Source: Bacteroidales bacterium (GTDB lineage Bacteria; Bacteroidota; Bacteroidia; Bacteroidales; ML635J-15). From it: a DNA stretch of 33,883 bases. Numbering within the stretch: the first letter of the stretch is position 1; every line of letters begins with the position of its first letter. Below the pieces are notes generated by a model that was not told the origin of the DNA, made no database searches, and worked only from the letters and a program-made list of their open reading frames with translations. The translations under genes were made by a program, and so were the position numbers. The stretch covers positions 1 to 33,883 of the forward strand of contig JAGCNN010000153.1 of assembly GCA_017645925.1 (NCBI GenBank). The letters are read 5' to 3'. Shown one piece after another: positions 9,401-14,340 of this stretch.

Positions 9401-10325
9401 CGGGCGACTTCAGCCATTCCTGCTTGGTGTAAGCCATATTGCGATTGGGAGAATTGAGTTCAGTCTGGGTACTAAGGCAGATTAGCCTTTCATGGGCTTC
9501 TCCATGTTCCTCCTCTACAAAATGGACATCGTTTGTGGCTATAATCTTTATGTCGTGCTTACGTGCCAACTCAACAAGAACCTTGTTGACAACAACCTGC
9601 TTTTCATAGGTATCGCGAGCACCGCCCGGCTTATCGGTCTTATGGCGTTGTAATTCAATATAATAGTCATCTCCAAAAACACGTTTAAACCAAAGAATAG
9701 ACTCTTCAGCCTTATCCAGCTTATTAGCCATAATCAACTGCGGAATTTCACCGCCGAGACAAGCCGAACTGGCGATTATTCCTTCATGGTATTTTTCAAG
9801 CACGTTCTTGTCGATTCGTGGAGAGCCGTAGTAACCTTCAACAAAAGCTATGGATGACAATTTGCACAGATTCTGGTATCCTTTCTTATTTTTTGCTAAT
9901 AAAATCAAATGGTAGCCGCTGTTATCCACGATTTTCATTTTTCCCGTTTCTGGCGACGGCTCGCGGTAGTCCTTGTCCTTGTCGTGCAGGGTACGTCTTG
10001 CGCAATATGCCTCAATTCCTATTATTGGCTTGAACATCTGCTTTTTAATCTCAGCAATCTCGTTTTCAGCATTAGCCTTATCCTCTTCGGAAGCACTTTT
10101 ATCCTCAAGTATTTTGCTATGCTCCTTGATTTTTGCAAGATCTTTTCCATTTACCTCCTTGACAGTATCCATAAAGTCCTTTATACCGTACATATTGCCA
10201 TGATCGGTAAGAGCAAGTGCCATCATACCATTTTTCATAGCCTTGTGTACCAAGTCTGGAACCTTCGACATTCCATCAAGTACAGAATAATGCGAGTGAA
10301 CGTGTAAATGCGTGAAATTAACCAT
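6423..10325 (-). CDS. dnaE: DNA polymerase III alpha subunit
   Basis: 1300 residues, the catalytic subunit of the replicative polymerase. The N-terminus carries a PHP domain (HLHVHSHYSVLDG at 6-18; ALTDHGNMYG near 39-48). The palm has PDIDVDF with Asp510, Asp512 and Asp514, the place of the two catalytic aspartates of PDFDVDF in E. coli DnaE. GVWVGPGRGSAAGS and GIHACGFIIGADD are further C-family polymerase motifs. The C-terminal part holds a helix-hairpin-helix region (GVKGVGDGAV) and an OB-fold (KMTVVGYV...). It is longer than the E. coli protein (about 1160), as I expect for Bacteroidota. It is divergent from the SSB cluster across a 388-bp gap. Housekeeping gene with no visible defect. Confidence 0.97.
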   Translation of the reverse strand: MVNFTHLHVHSHYSVLDGMSKVPDLVHKAMKNGMMALALTDHGNMYGIKDFMDTVKEVNGKDLAKIKEHSKILEDKSASEEDKANAENEIAEIKKQMFKPIIGIEAYCARRTLHDKDKDYREPSPETGKMKIVDNSGYHLILLAKNKKGYQNLCKLSSIAFVEGYYGSPRIDKNVLEKYHEGIIASSACLGGEIPQLIMANKLDKAEESILWFKRVFGDDYYIELQRHKTDKPGGARDTYEKQVVVNKVLVELARKHDIKIIATNDVHFVEEEHGEAHERLICLSTQTELNSPNRNMAYTKQEWLKSPEEMEAIFSDLPEALENTMEIADKVDFYDIDSGPIMPAFPIPKDFGTEEEYRQKYTHEDLFKEFTYDENGNEVMSRSDAEKKIKNIGGYDKLYRIKLEADYLAKLAWDGARKRYGENLTQEQIDRIKFELHIMKTMGFPGYFLIVQDYIRGAREELGVWVGPGRGSAAGSVVAYCLHITDLDPLKYDLLFERFLNPDRISLPDIDVDFDDAGRGKVLDWVTQKYGEEKVAHIITYGTMATKSAIADVGRVQGIPLSRVAEIKSLIPDKFDEKLKDEKGKTPKVNISNCIKYVPEIKSIVEGDNPNEASLIEYAEELEGTIRQVGIHACGFIIGADDLTKFAPISTIEDKEAKRRLPVTQYDGHVIESVGLIKMDFLGLITLSIMKEAIANIKQTRGIDLDINSIPIDDVDTYKIYCAGKTIGIFQFESAGMQKYLHELQPSVFEDLIAMNALYRPGPMAYIPQFIARKHGKEPITYDIPVMDKYLKDTYGITVYQEQVMLLSRLLANFTRGESDALRKAMGKKKKDIVDKMKPKFIEGGVKNGHDPKILEKIWGDWESFASYAFNKSHAACYAWVSYQTAYLKAHYPAEFMAANLTLNKDDITQVTKLVNECKSMKIKVLPPDVNESGLNFTVTKRGDIRFGLGGVKGVGDGAVIAIISEREKNGPYKDIFDFVSRVNLQSVNKKTIEAMTFGGAFDSFDTPSNPNASSRDQITNEGSGSVEPFIDTLIKFGRMVQLRKSENAMSLFCSTPSFSVSYPNLPPRMEKMIYMPKLLSDEKSVLGIYLSAHPLDRFKFFIEHTKITPLEEASKLILESKVTPKMTVVGYVTKSTERTAKTGNLFGEFSIIDYNGSLDFKLFKENYTNAKPSLDVGYSVIMDIEIKEMKFGSKSSGSEQRVIRVNYSNIRMLQNVKVKSVNIYMDTMEITTEFRTSFFKMLDSCKGETTIYLTLMDKNSSQGIRMVSRSKMIDVNTEDFQNFIRDNSNVVKKVVISQ

Positions 10326-10713
10326 CTTGCAAATTTTTAAATACAGGTTACGAAATTAGTATGTTTATATTTAGCAAGAGGTGTTTTTGCCGCTGTTTTT
10401 TTCAAAAAGTAATTAACAGCAGCAACGTGTTTGACAATGAAAGACTTGCAACTCGGCAAGCAAAACTCAAAGAAAATAGGCATCAAATAAGCCATTAACG
10501 AAATACGCAACATCAATAATATTTACACACAAACACAACTGCATCAAAAATCCTAAATACCAAATACATATCCGTGTATAAACGACAGGAAACGACTAAT
10601 AAACGAAAGTAAACGCTTAAAAACCGACTCAGGTTTTCGAATCATCCGACTTTTGCAGCGGATTTCACAACGAAGTCCGAACAAAAATGTTTAACGATTA
10701 AAATTTTACTATT
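10326..10713. other. 388-bp divergent intergenic region between dnaE and ssb1
   Basis: No ORF or RNA gene recognised. It contains an imperfect GCTGTT...AACAGC hairpin near 10393-10421, the phased AAACG repeats listed separately (10580-10626), and a GACTTTTGCAG sequence at 10648-10658 that is one base from the TAnnTTTG element and may be the plus-strand promoter of the ssb1 operon. I could not identify a convincing dnaE promoter. Confidence 0.5.
10580..10626 (+). repeat. Five helically phased AAAC(C)G repeats
   Basis: AAACG occurs at 10580, 10590, 10601 and 10611, and AAACCG at 10621: five units spaced 10, 11, 10 and 10 bp, one DNA turn apart. Several extend to AAACGAC. The array ends about 20 bp before the probable ssb1 promoter, so it looks like a multi-site operator on one face of the helix. 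Confidence 0.5.
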
Positions 10714-11079
10714 ATGAATTTAAGAAATCGCGTACAGCTAATTGGCAATCTGGGTTCGGAACCGCAGATTAGGGAATTTGAAAATGGTAGGAAACTCGCA
10801 CGCTTCTCGCTCGCAACTACCGATGTTTATAAGAAAGAAGGTAAATATGTGCGTGACACGCAATGGCATAGTGTTACAGCATGGAATAGGCTTGCCGAAG
10901 TTCTCCAAAGCCGTGATGTTTCAACCGGCAGCGAAGTGATTGTAATGGGCAGCATAGTAAGCAGCACATTTACCGACCGCAATGGCAATGAGCGCAAAAT
11001 CTCGGAAATTGTCGCCGACAGCATCATGGTAAGAAAACTAAAACGTGCAGAAGCAAAAGTGGAAATGAATATTGCATAG
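10714..11079 (+). CDS. Single-stranded DNA-binding protein, short form (ssb1)
   Basis: 121 residues. Classic SSB OB-fold: MNLRNRVQLIGNLGSEP, ARFSLATTD, TQWHSVTAW, GSEVIVMGSI and ISEIVADSI. These are the usual N-terminal strand, the ssDNA-binding strands with the W-H-x-V motif, and the last strand. The protein ends EAKVEMNIA, without the acidic, aromatic-ended tail by which housekeeping SSB recruits repair and replication partners. It pairs in sequence with the ssb copy at 13268 (same MNLRNRVQLIGNLG start and TQWHSV). First gene of the plus-strand cluster; the next gene starts 26 bp downstream. Confidence 0.93.
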   Translation: MNLRNRVQLIGNLGSEPQIREFENGRKLARFSLATTDVYKKEGKYVRDTQWHSVTAWNRLAEVLQSRDVSTGSEVIVMGSIVSSTFTDRNGNERKISEIVADSIMVRKLKRAEAKVEMNIA

Positions 11080-11105
11080 GTTAAAGATGTAATAGAAAGT
11101 CGGAA

Positions 11106-11864
11106 ATGCTAGCACCCAACGGGAAAATATCAAACCTTAGCGACGAGCAGTGGCGAATTGTTAGGTCTGCAGAGTTCAAGAAGAACTTTGGCGACTGGGA
11201 AATCGTAGCACGAGCAGAAGCAATATGGAATCTTTCTCCTGTAGAAATTAAAATCATGAACTATTCAAAAGATACCCTTTTCCAAATTTTTAAGATGTTG
11301 CCTGATGTAAAGAAGGATGATGAAACAATTGTATTCTTTCGTTCTGCATTTAAGAAAACTTACAAGGAAAATGGACTTTTTGCAGTTCTTGTACCACAAT
11401 TGGACATTGTTTTGGAAAAATCTGTATTTCTGTTTTCAAGTCCAGATTCGTTGGCTGGTATCATAAGACCTGATGGAACAATTCATAAGCCACACCCGAA
11501 CATAATTGAGTACAGAAATTACATAGGAAAGGCAAAAGTTGGAGAAAGCATCTACTTCGTTAACTTCACAGTGGCTAAACAAAAAGAGCAATGCGGCACA
11601 CATTCATTTTTTGTGACCAATATTGCTCTTTATGAACCATATAGGTTTGTCGCTACCGATAACTACTCGGACGAGAGTGACCTTCAATGGTTCCCTTTGG
11701 AAGAAAATGCTTCAACACCAGCACAAGCGAGGTTGGTTTTCAACCGAAAGGTTGACACAAAACTATTGGATTTTTTTGATCTGGCAAAAGAAAATTCCGA
11801 AAAAGTCAAAGGCAAAGTTGACAGCAATGGAGAACCGCTTCCGCAGTATATAATAGGAAAATAA
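11106..11864 (+). CDS. Polyvalent/phage-type protein with possible barnase-EndoU-RelE-like nuclease domain
   Basis: 252 residues, no signal peptide. The N-terminus APNGKISNLSDEQWRIV followed by FKKNFGDWE is a motif I know from phage and mobile-element polyvalent proteins of Bacteroidota, where it precedes toxin-like or ADP-ribosyltransferase-like domains. The second half (YRNYIGKAKVGESIYFVNFTV...CGTHSFFVTNIALYE, about residues 139-180) has the alternating strands and the conserved His of PBECR (phage barnase-EndoU-colicinE5/D-RelE-like) nucleases. That second assignment is from memory of the pattern and is uncertain. It sits between ssb1 (26 bp) and another small nuclease-like gene (7 bp), so the three are probably one transcript. 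Confidence 0.6.
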   Translation: MLAPNGKISNLSDEQWRIVRSAEFKKNFGDWEIVARAEAIWNLSPVEIKIMNYSKDTLFQIFKMLPDVKKDDETIVFFRSAFKKTYKENGLFAVLVPQLDIVLEKSVFLFSSPDSLAGIIRPDGTIHKPHPNIIEYRNYIGKAKVGESIYFVNFTVAKQKEQCGTHSFFVTNIALYEPYRFVATDNYSDESDLQWFPLEENASTPAQARLVFNRKVDTKLLDFFDLAKENSEKVKGKVDSNGEPLPQYIIGK

Positions 11865-11871
11865 TGGTATT

Positions 11872-12294
11872 ATGGCACTCATTGATGATAGGATAGCGCA
11901 GTTCCGTGCGGAGGTTGGCGGCAGGGAACTAACCGAGGAGCAGAGAAAGATTTTCAATGCGTTTTGCAAAAAAGGTGGTGCATCGACTTTTGTTAATATT
12001 ACAGATTACTTAGGAAATAAGGTGCGTTTGAAAATTGTTTCGTACGACCCTAGTACTGGTAGCCAGCATATATTGTTGAGCCATTATAAAACAGAGGTTG
12101 GGAATGTAACTGCTACTGAGATTTTGAATCTATGCGATATTGTTAAGTATGGAGAATCTTATATAAGTGGAGTTTATACTGTCTATAGAAAGCAATATGA
12201 AGATAATGGTGTCTTATATCGTACTGTGGTAAAAATAAGTAAAGATAAAGGGACATCTCTGCTTAAAAGTTTTTATAGTGATAGAGGTGTATAA
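11872..12294 (+). CDS. Small PBECR/EndoU-like putative nuclease
   Basis: 140 residues, no signal peptide. After a charged N-terminal helix (RIAQFRAEVGGRELTEEQRKIF) comes a compact domain: GSQHILLSHYKTEVGNVTA, EILNLCDIVKYGE, YRTVVKISKDKG and a terminal LLKSFYSDRG. The order H-I-L-x-x-H, then an I-V-x-x-G-E turn, then a terminal S-F-Y-S-D-R resembles phage barnase/EndoU/colicin-type nucleases (H53-region His pair and C-terminal S/F-Y as candidate catalytic residues; numbering approximate). Specific target unknown. It starts 7 bp after the 252-residue gene. Its stop codon touches the T-run of the minus-strand RNA at 12293-12366. Confidence 0.6.
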   Translation: MALIDDRIAQFRAEVGGRELTEEQRKIFNAFCKKGGASTFVNITDYLGNKVRLKIVSYDPSTGSQHILLSHYKTEVGNVTATEILNLCDIVKYGESYISGVYTVYRKQYEDNGVLYRTVVKISKDKGTSLLKSFYSDRGV

Positions 12295-12366
12295 AAAAAT
12301 CCTCCAGACCAGCCTGCTTTTAGGAAATCCTCAATACGATAGGTACTGACTGCTAAATCTGAAAGA
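12293..12366 (-). ncRNA. Candidate small RNA A, antisense to the cluster
   Basis: On the minus strand a near-perfect Bacteroidota promoter (12372-12404) points into this 74-nt stretch. Its first bases UCUUUCAGA (12358-12366) can pair along all 9 positions, two of them G-U, with UCUGGAGGA (12300-12308), directly followed by U7 (12293-12299). Inside, UCAGUAC-CUAUC-GUAUUGA forms a 7-bp hairpin. So the RNA would be closed end-to-end and terminate itself. No ORF. It lies between the 140-residue gene and ssb2, transcribed opposite to both. Confidence 0.5.
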
Positions 12367-12411
12367 CGGTGCAAAAGTAGTAATAAATTATTAACTGACA
12401 AAAATTTAAAG
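12351..12411. repeat. 61-bp direct repeat, copy 1 (upstream of ssb2)
   Basis: Matches 12830-12890 with four mismatches; the last 41 bp (12371-12411) are identical. It ends 2 bp before the ssb2 ATG and carries the minus-strand promoter of RNA A. Confidence 0.9.
12372..12404 (-). promoter_or_regulatory. Minus-strand promoter for RNA A
   Basis: TTTTTG (TTG at 12399-12401), 19-nt spacer, then TACTTTTG (12372-12379). This fits the Bacteroidota consensus TTTG-N19-21-TAnnTTTG. Confidence 0.65.
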
Positions 12412-12413
12412 AC

Positions 12414-12755
12414 ATGGAAATTAGAAATTTTGTAATGTTGGCCGGCAATATGGGAGCCGACCCAAAGGTAAACAAGACAAGAGGAGGAAAGGTTGCAAGG
12501 TTTTCATTGGCAACTTCCGAGAATTATTTTGAGAACGGCAAGCAGACAAGCCGAACAGAGTGGCACAATGTTGTTGCGTGGGGCGCAAATGCCGACAAGG
12601 TGTCGGAACGATGCACGAAGGGAACGCAAGTTTCCATAGTTGGCAGGTTGACTTCACGGAGCTATGAGGACGCGAACAATGTAAAGCGGCACATAACGGA
12701 AGTAGTTGCAAATGAGGTTATTTGCGAATCGTTGTTAAAGGAAAAGACAGAATAA
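12414..12755 (+). CDS. Single-stranded DNA-binding protein, short form (ssb2)
   Basis: 113 residues, SSB OB-fold: MEIRNFVMLAGNMGADPKV, VARFSLATSENYFENGKQ, TEWHNVVAWG, KGTQVSIVGRLTSRSYED and HITEVVANEVIC. It ends LLKEKTE with no acidic tail. It forms a subfamily with the 12894 copy (shared RNFV...GKVARFSLAT...ENYFENGKQ...TEWHNVVAW) distinct from the 10714/13268 pair. The 41 bp before its start are identical to those before ssb3. No plus-strand TAnnTTTG is visible upstream, so expression may depend on read-through from ssb1. Confidence 0.93.
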   Translation: MEIRNFVMLAGNMGADPKVNKTRGGKVARFSLATSENYFENGKQTSRTEWHNVVAWGANADKVSERCTKGTQVSIVGRLTSRSYEDANNVKRHITEVVANEVICESLLKEKTE

Positions 12756-12763
12756 TAGGGAAC

Positions 12764-12846
12764 AAAAAGCCTTGAAAGACCGGCCGTTTCCTCCCTACGT
12801 AAGGGTCCGCACCGCATTAGCGGGGGTGGTGCCAAATCTCAAAGGC
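12764..12846 (-). ncRNA. Candidate small RNA B, antisense to the cluster
   Basis: Minus-strand sequence downstream of the promoter at 12851-12883. The 5' end GCCUUUGAGA (12837-12846) pairs with UUUCAAGGC (12769-12777) with one bulged U, immediately followed by U5 (12764-12768). Internal hairpins include CCGC-UAAU-GCGG and CCCU-UACGU-AGGG. Length about 83 nt, no ORF. Apart from the first ~20 nt it shares no sequence with RNA A, yet has the same layout (promoter, closing stem from the first bases, U-run). Confidence 0.5.
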
Positions 12847-12890
12847 GATGCAAAAGTAGTAATAAATTATTAACTGACAAAAATTTAAAG
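12830..12890. repeat. 61-bp direct repeat, copy 2 (upstream of ssb3)
   Basis: Second copy of the repeat at 12351-12411; identical over 12850-12890. It ends 3 bp before the ssb3 ATG. Confidence 0.9.
12851..12883 (-). promoter_or_regulatory. Minus-strand promoter for RNA B
   Basis: TTTTTG (TTG at 12878-12880), 19-nt spacer, TACTTTTG (12851-12858); identical to the RNA A promoter. Confidence 0.65.
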
Positions 12891-12893
12891 AAA

Positions 12894-13250
12894 ATGGACA
12901 CAAGAAATTTTGTAAGATTGGTCGGCAATCTAGGAATCGACCCGAAAGTAACAGAGACTAGAAACGGTAAGGTGGCGAGATTTTCGCTCGCTACTACCGA
13001 AAATTATTTTGAGAACGGCAAGCAGGTGGATAAAACCGAATGGCACAATGTTGTGGCTTGGAATTCAAAAGCCGATTACGTGGCTGAAAATTGTACAAAA
13101 GGTTCGCATGTAGTAGTAATGGGAAGGCTTGCTAGCCGCAGCTACGACGACCAGAACAATGTCAGAAGGTATATCACCGAAGTTGTAGCCGAAGAAATAA
13201 TTTGTGAGTGGAAAGCTGGTTTGAAAAGTAAAGAAACAGCAGAGTGTTAA
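12894..13250 (+). CDS. Single-stranded DNA-binding protein, short form (ssb3)
   Basis: 118 residues. OB-fold as in ssb2: RNFVRLVGNLGIDPKV, VARFSLATTENYFENGKQ, TEWHNVVAWNSKADYV, GRLASRSYDDQNNV and ITEVVAEEIICEW. C-terminus is basic/polar (KSKETAEC), again without an acidic tail. Clearly a duplicate of ssb2, but the coding sequence has drifted (first codons ATGGACACA against ATGGAAATT) while the upstream repeat has not. ssb4 starts 17 bp downstream, so the two are co-transcribed. Confidence 0.93.
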   Translation: MDTRNFVRLVGNLGIDPKVTETRNGKVARFSLATTENYFENGKQVDKTEWHNVVAWNSKADYVAENCTKGSHVVVMGRLASRSYDDQNNVRRYITEVVAEEIICEWKAGLKSKETAEC

Positions 13251-13267
13251 TCCTAAAATTTATGGTT

Positions 13268-13609
13268 ATGAACTTACGTAACAGAGTACAATTAATTGGA
13301 AATCTTGGTGGCAATCCTAAGTTTTATGAATTTCCAAGCGGAATGAAAATGGCAAAGCTGTCGGTTGCGACTTCCGACTTTTTCAAACGGAGCAACAAAG
13401 TAGTAAAAGAAACGCAGTGGCATAGTGTAATTGCGTGGGGGAACCTTGCCGATATGGTAAAAGCAAAAATCTCAAAGGGTTACGAGGTCGTAGTTGACGG
13501 CTGTTTGAAACAGAACTGCTATACCGACAAGAATGGCATTGAACAGCAAACATACGAGATTGTTGCAGATTCTATTTTGTTCAGCAAGCCAGAAAGTCTC
13601 CAGCAGTAA
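13268..13609 (+). CDS. Single-stranded DNA-binding protein, short form (ssb4)
   Basis: 113 residues from the ATG at 13268. In-frame starts at 13244 and 13262 exist, but only 13268 gives the family N-terminus MNLRNRVQLIGNLGGNP, identical in layout to ssb1, and 13244 would overlap ssb3. OB-fold motifs: MAKLSVATSDFFKR, TQWHSVIAWG, GYEVVVDGCLKQNCYTD and YEIVADSILF. It ends KPESLQQ, no acidic tail. A strong intrinsic terminator follows directly. Confidence 0.92.
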   Translation: MNLRNRVQLIGNLGGNPKFYEFPSGMKMAKLSVATSDFFKRSNKVVKETQWHSVIAWGNLADMVKAKISKGYEVVVDGCLKQNCYTDKNGIEQQTYEIVADSILFSKPESLQQ

Positions 13610-13616
13610 CAAATGT

Positions 13617-13649
13617 TCGGTGGTCGCCGTATGGCGGCTGCCGATTTTT
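13617..13649 (+). terminator. Strong intrinsic terminator after ssb4
   Basis: TCGGTGGTCGCC-GTAT-GGCGGCTGCCGA pairs at all 12 positions (three G-U) and is followed by TTTTT. It sits 7 bp after the ssb4 stop and 24 bp before the next ATG, so the next gene either uses read-through or its own unseen start. Confidence 0.8.
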
Positions 13650-13673
13650 ACAACAATCTTAATACTTATAGGT

Positions 13674-14108
13674 ATGGCACAGCAAAGCAAGAACAAAGTA
13701 AAAATTGAGAAGAAATATGAGAACGTTGGCAAATTGCCAAGGTCATCTATGTCCACAATAAAACAATTGTTCGGATTGGAAAAAGGTGTTTTCTCTATAA
13801 AGGTGGCAATCGAGAATGCTTTGAAACACAATGACAAGCACTTGGAAGAGATTGCTGTAGAACTTGCTAATCTTGGACTTACGCCAGCTGATTACATTCG
13901 TTTCATTGCCAATAGTTTCAATCGTATAGCCGTAGGAAATGTTCCTATGTCATTGGTATTGGTGGTTGATCCTGGAGAAGAACTGGGACACATGGCAGCA
14001 ATACATTTGCATTTTGAGAAAAACCAAAATTTTTGGTTAGTAACCAGTGTACATTCTATGCGTCGTCGTGACGTTGAAAAATTAAATATTGTGTGGAATG
14101 AAAAATAA
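13674..14108 (+). CDS. Small cytoplasmic protein, possible nuclease-like cassette gene
   Basis: 144 residues from ATG 13674 (MAQQSKNKVKIEKKYEN). The open frame extends upstream to 13533, but that part overlaps ssb4 and the terminator, so I chose 13674. The N-terminus is basic. A helical block (FSIKVAIENALKHNDKHLEEIAVEL) is followed by strands SLVLVVD, HMAAIHLHF, FWLVTSVHSM and a terminal RRRDVEKLNIVWNEK. The K-H-x-x-K-H plus late S-x-H pattern is loosely like PBECR-type nucleases, less convincing than its neighbours. No signal peptide or membrane segment. Followed on the opposite strand by RNA C. Confidence 0.55.
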   Translation: MAQQSKNKVKIEKKYENVGKLPRSSMSTIKQLFGLEKGVFSIKVAIENALKHNDKHLEEIAVELANLGLTPADYIRFIANSFNRIAVGNVPMSLVLVVDPGEELGHMAAIHLHFEKNQNFWLVTSVHSMRRRDVEKLNIVWNEK

Positions 14109-14213
14109 AAAAAGAGGCTGCCTCACAACACCTCTCAGATCCGCTCGCTCAGACCTATCTATTAGCCACCCTTTTGCACAATTAAGCGAGATGCACGGGC
14201 CTAGGCACAAGAC
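14107..14213 (-). ncRNA. Candidate small RNA C, divergent from the helicase gene
   Basis: The minus-strand element TATTTTTGCATCGTCTT (about 14209-14225) shares the block TTTTGCAYCGYCTT with the starts of RNAs A and B. Downstream about 107 nt of non-coding sequence ends in GAGG-CAG-CCTC and T7 (14107-14113). Internal pairing: CUCGCUUA with UGAGCGAG (8 bp). UGCCU near the 5' end can pair with AGGCA near the 3' end (5 bp), a weaker closure than in A and B. No -33 element at the right distance. Confidence 0.4.
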
Positions 14214-14217
14214 GATG

Positions 14218-14225
14218 CAAAAATA
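14218..14225 (-). promoter_or_regulatory. -7 element for RNA C
   Basis: TATTTTTG on the minus strand, a TAnnTTTG match followed by CATCGTCTT as in the other two RNA starts. Confidence 0.45.
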
Positions 14226-14309
14226 AACAAAAATTTTTATGTGTAATAATATTCAAAAAGAATTTAACAAGAAAATAATTAACATCAAAAGTGATTCGAT
14301 GAAAAACAT

Positions 14310-14317
14310 TACTTTTG
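14310..14317 (+). promoter_or_regulatory. -7 element for the helicase gene
   Basis: TACTTTTG followed by CAGG, 23 bp before ATG 14341. It supports 14341 as the helicase start, because longer starts at 14239 or 14299 lie upstream of this element. Confidence 0.5.
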
Positions 14318-14340
14318 CAGGCAAAGGCAAAGCCGAAAAT

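Noticed and set aside
12295..12893. Integron-like cassette array with attC sites between SSB genes
   Set aside because: The spacer bodies share no attC-type core with each other and no integrase is in the window. The strict repeat is a promoter block, not a recombination site.
12293..14213. Retron-like non-coding RNAs, suggested by the paired 5' and 3' ends
   Set aside because: No reverse transcriptase is encoded anywhere in the window, and the RNAs face away from the neighbouring genes.
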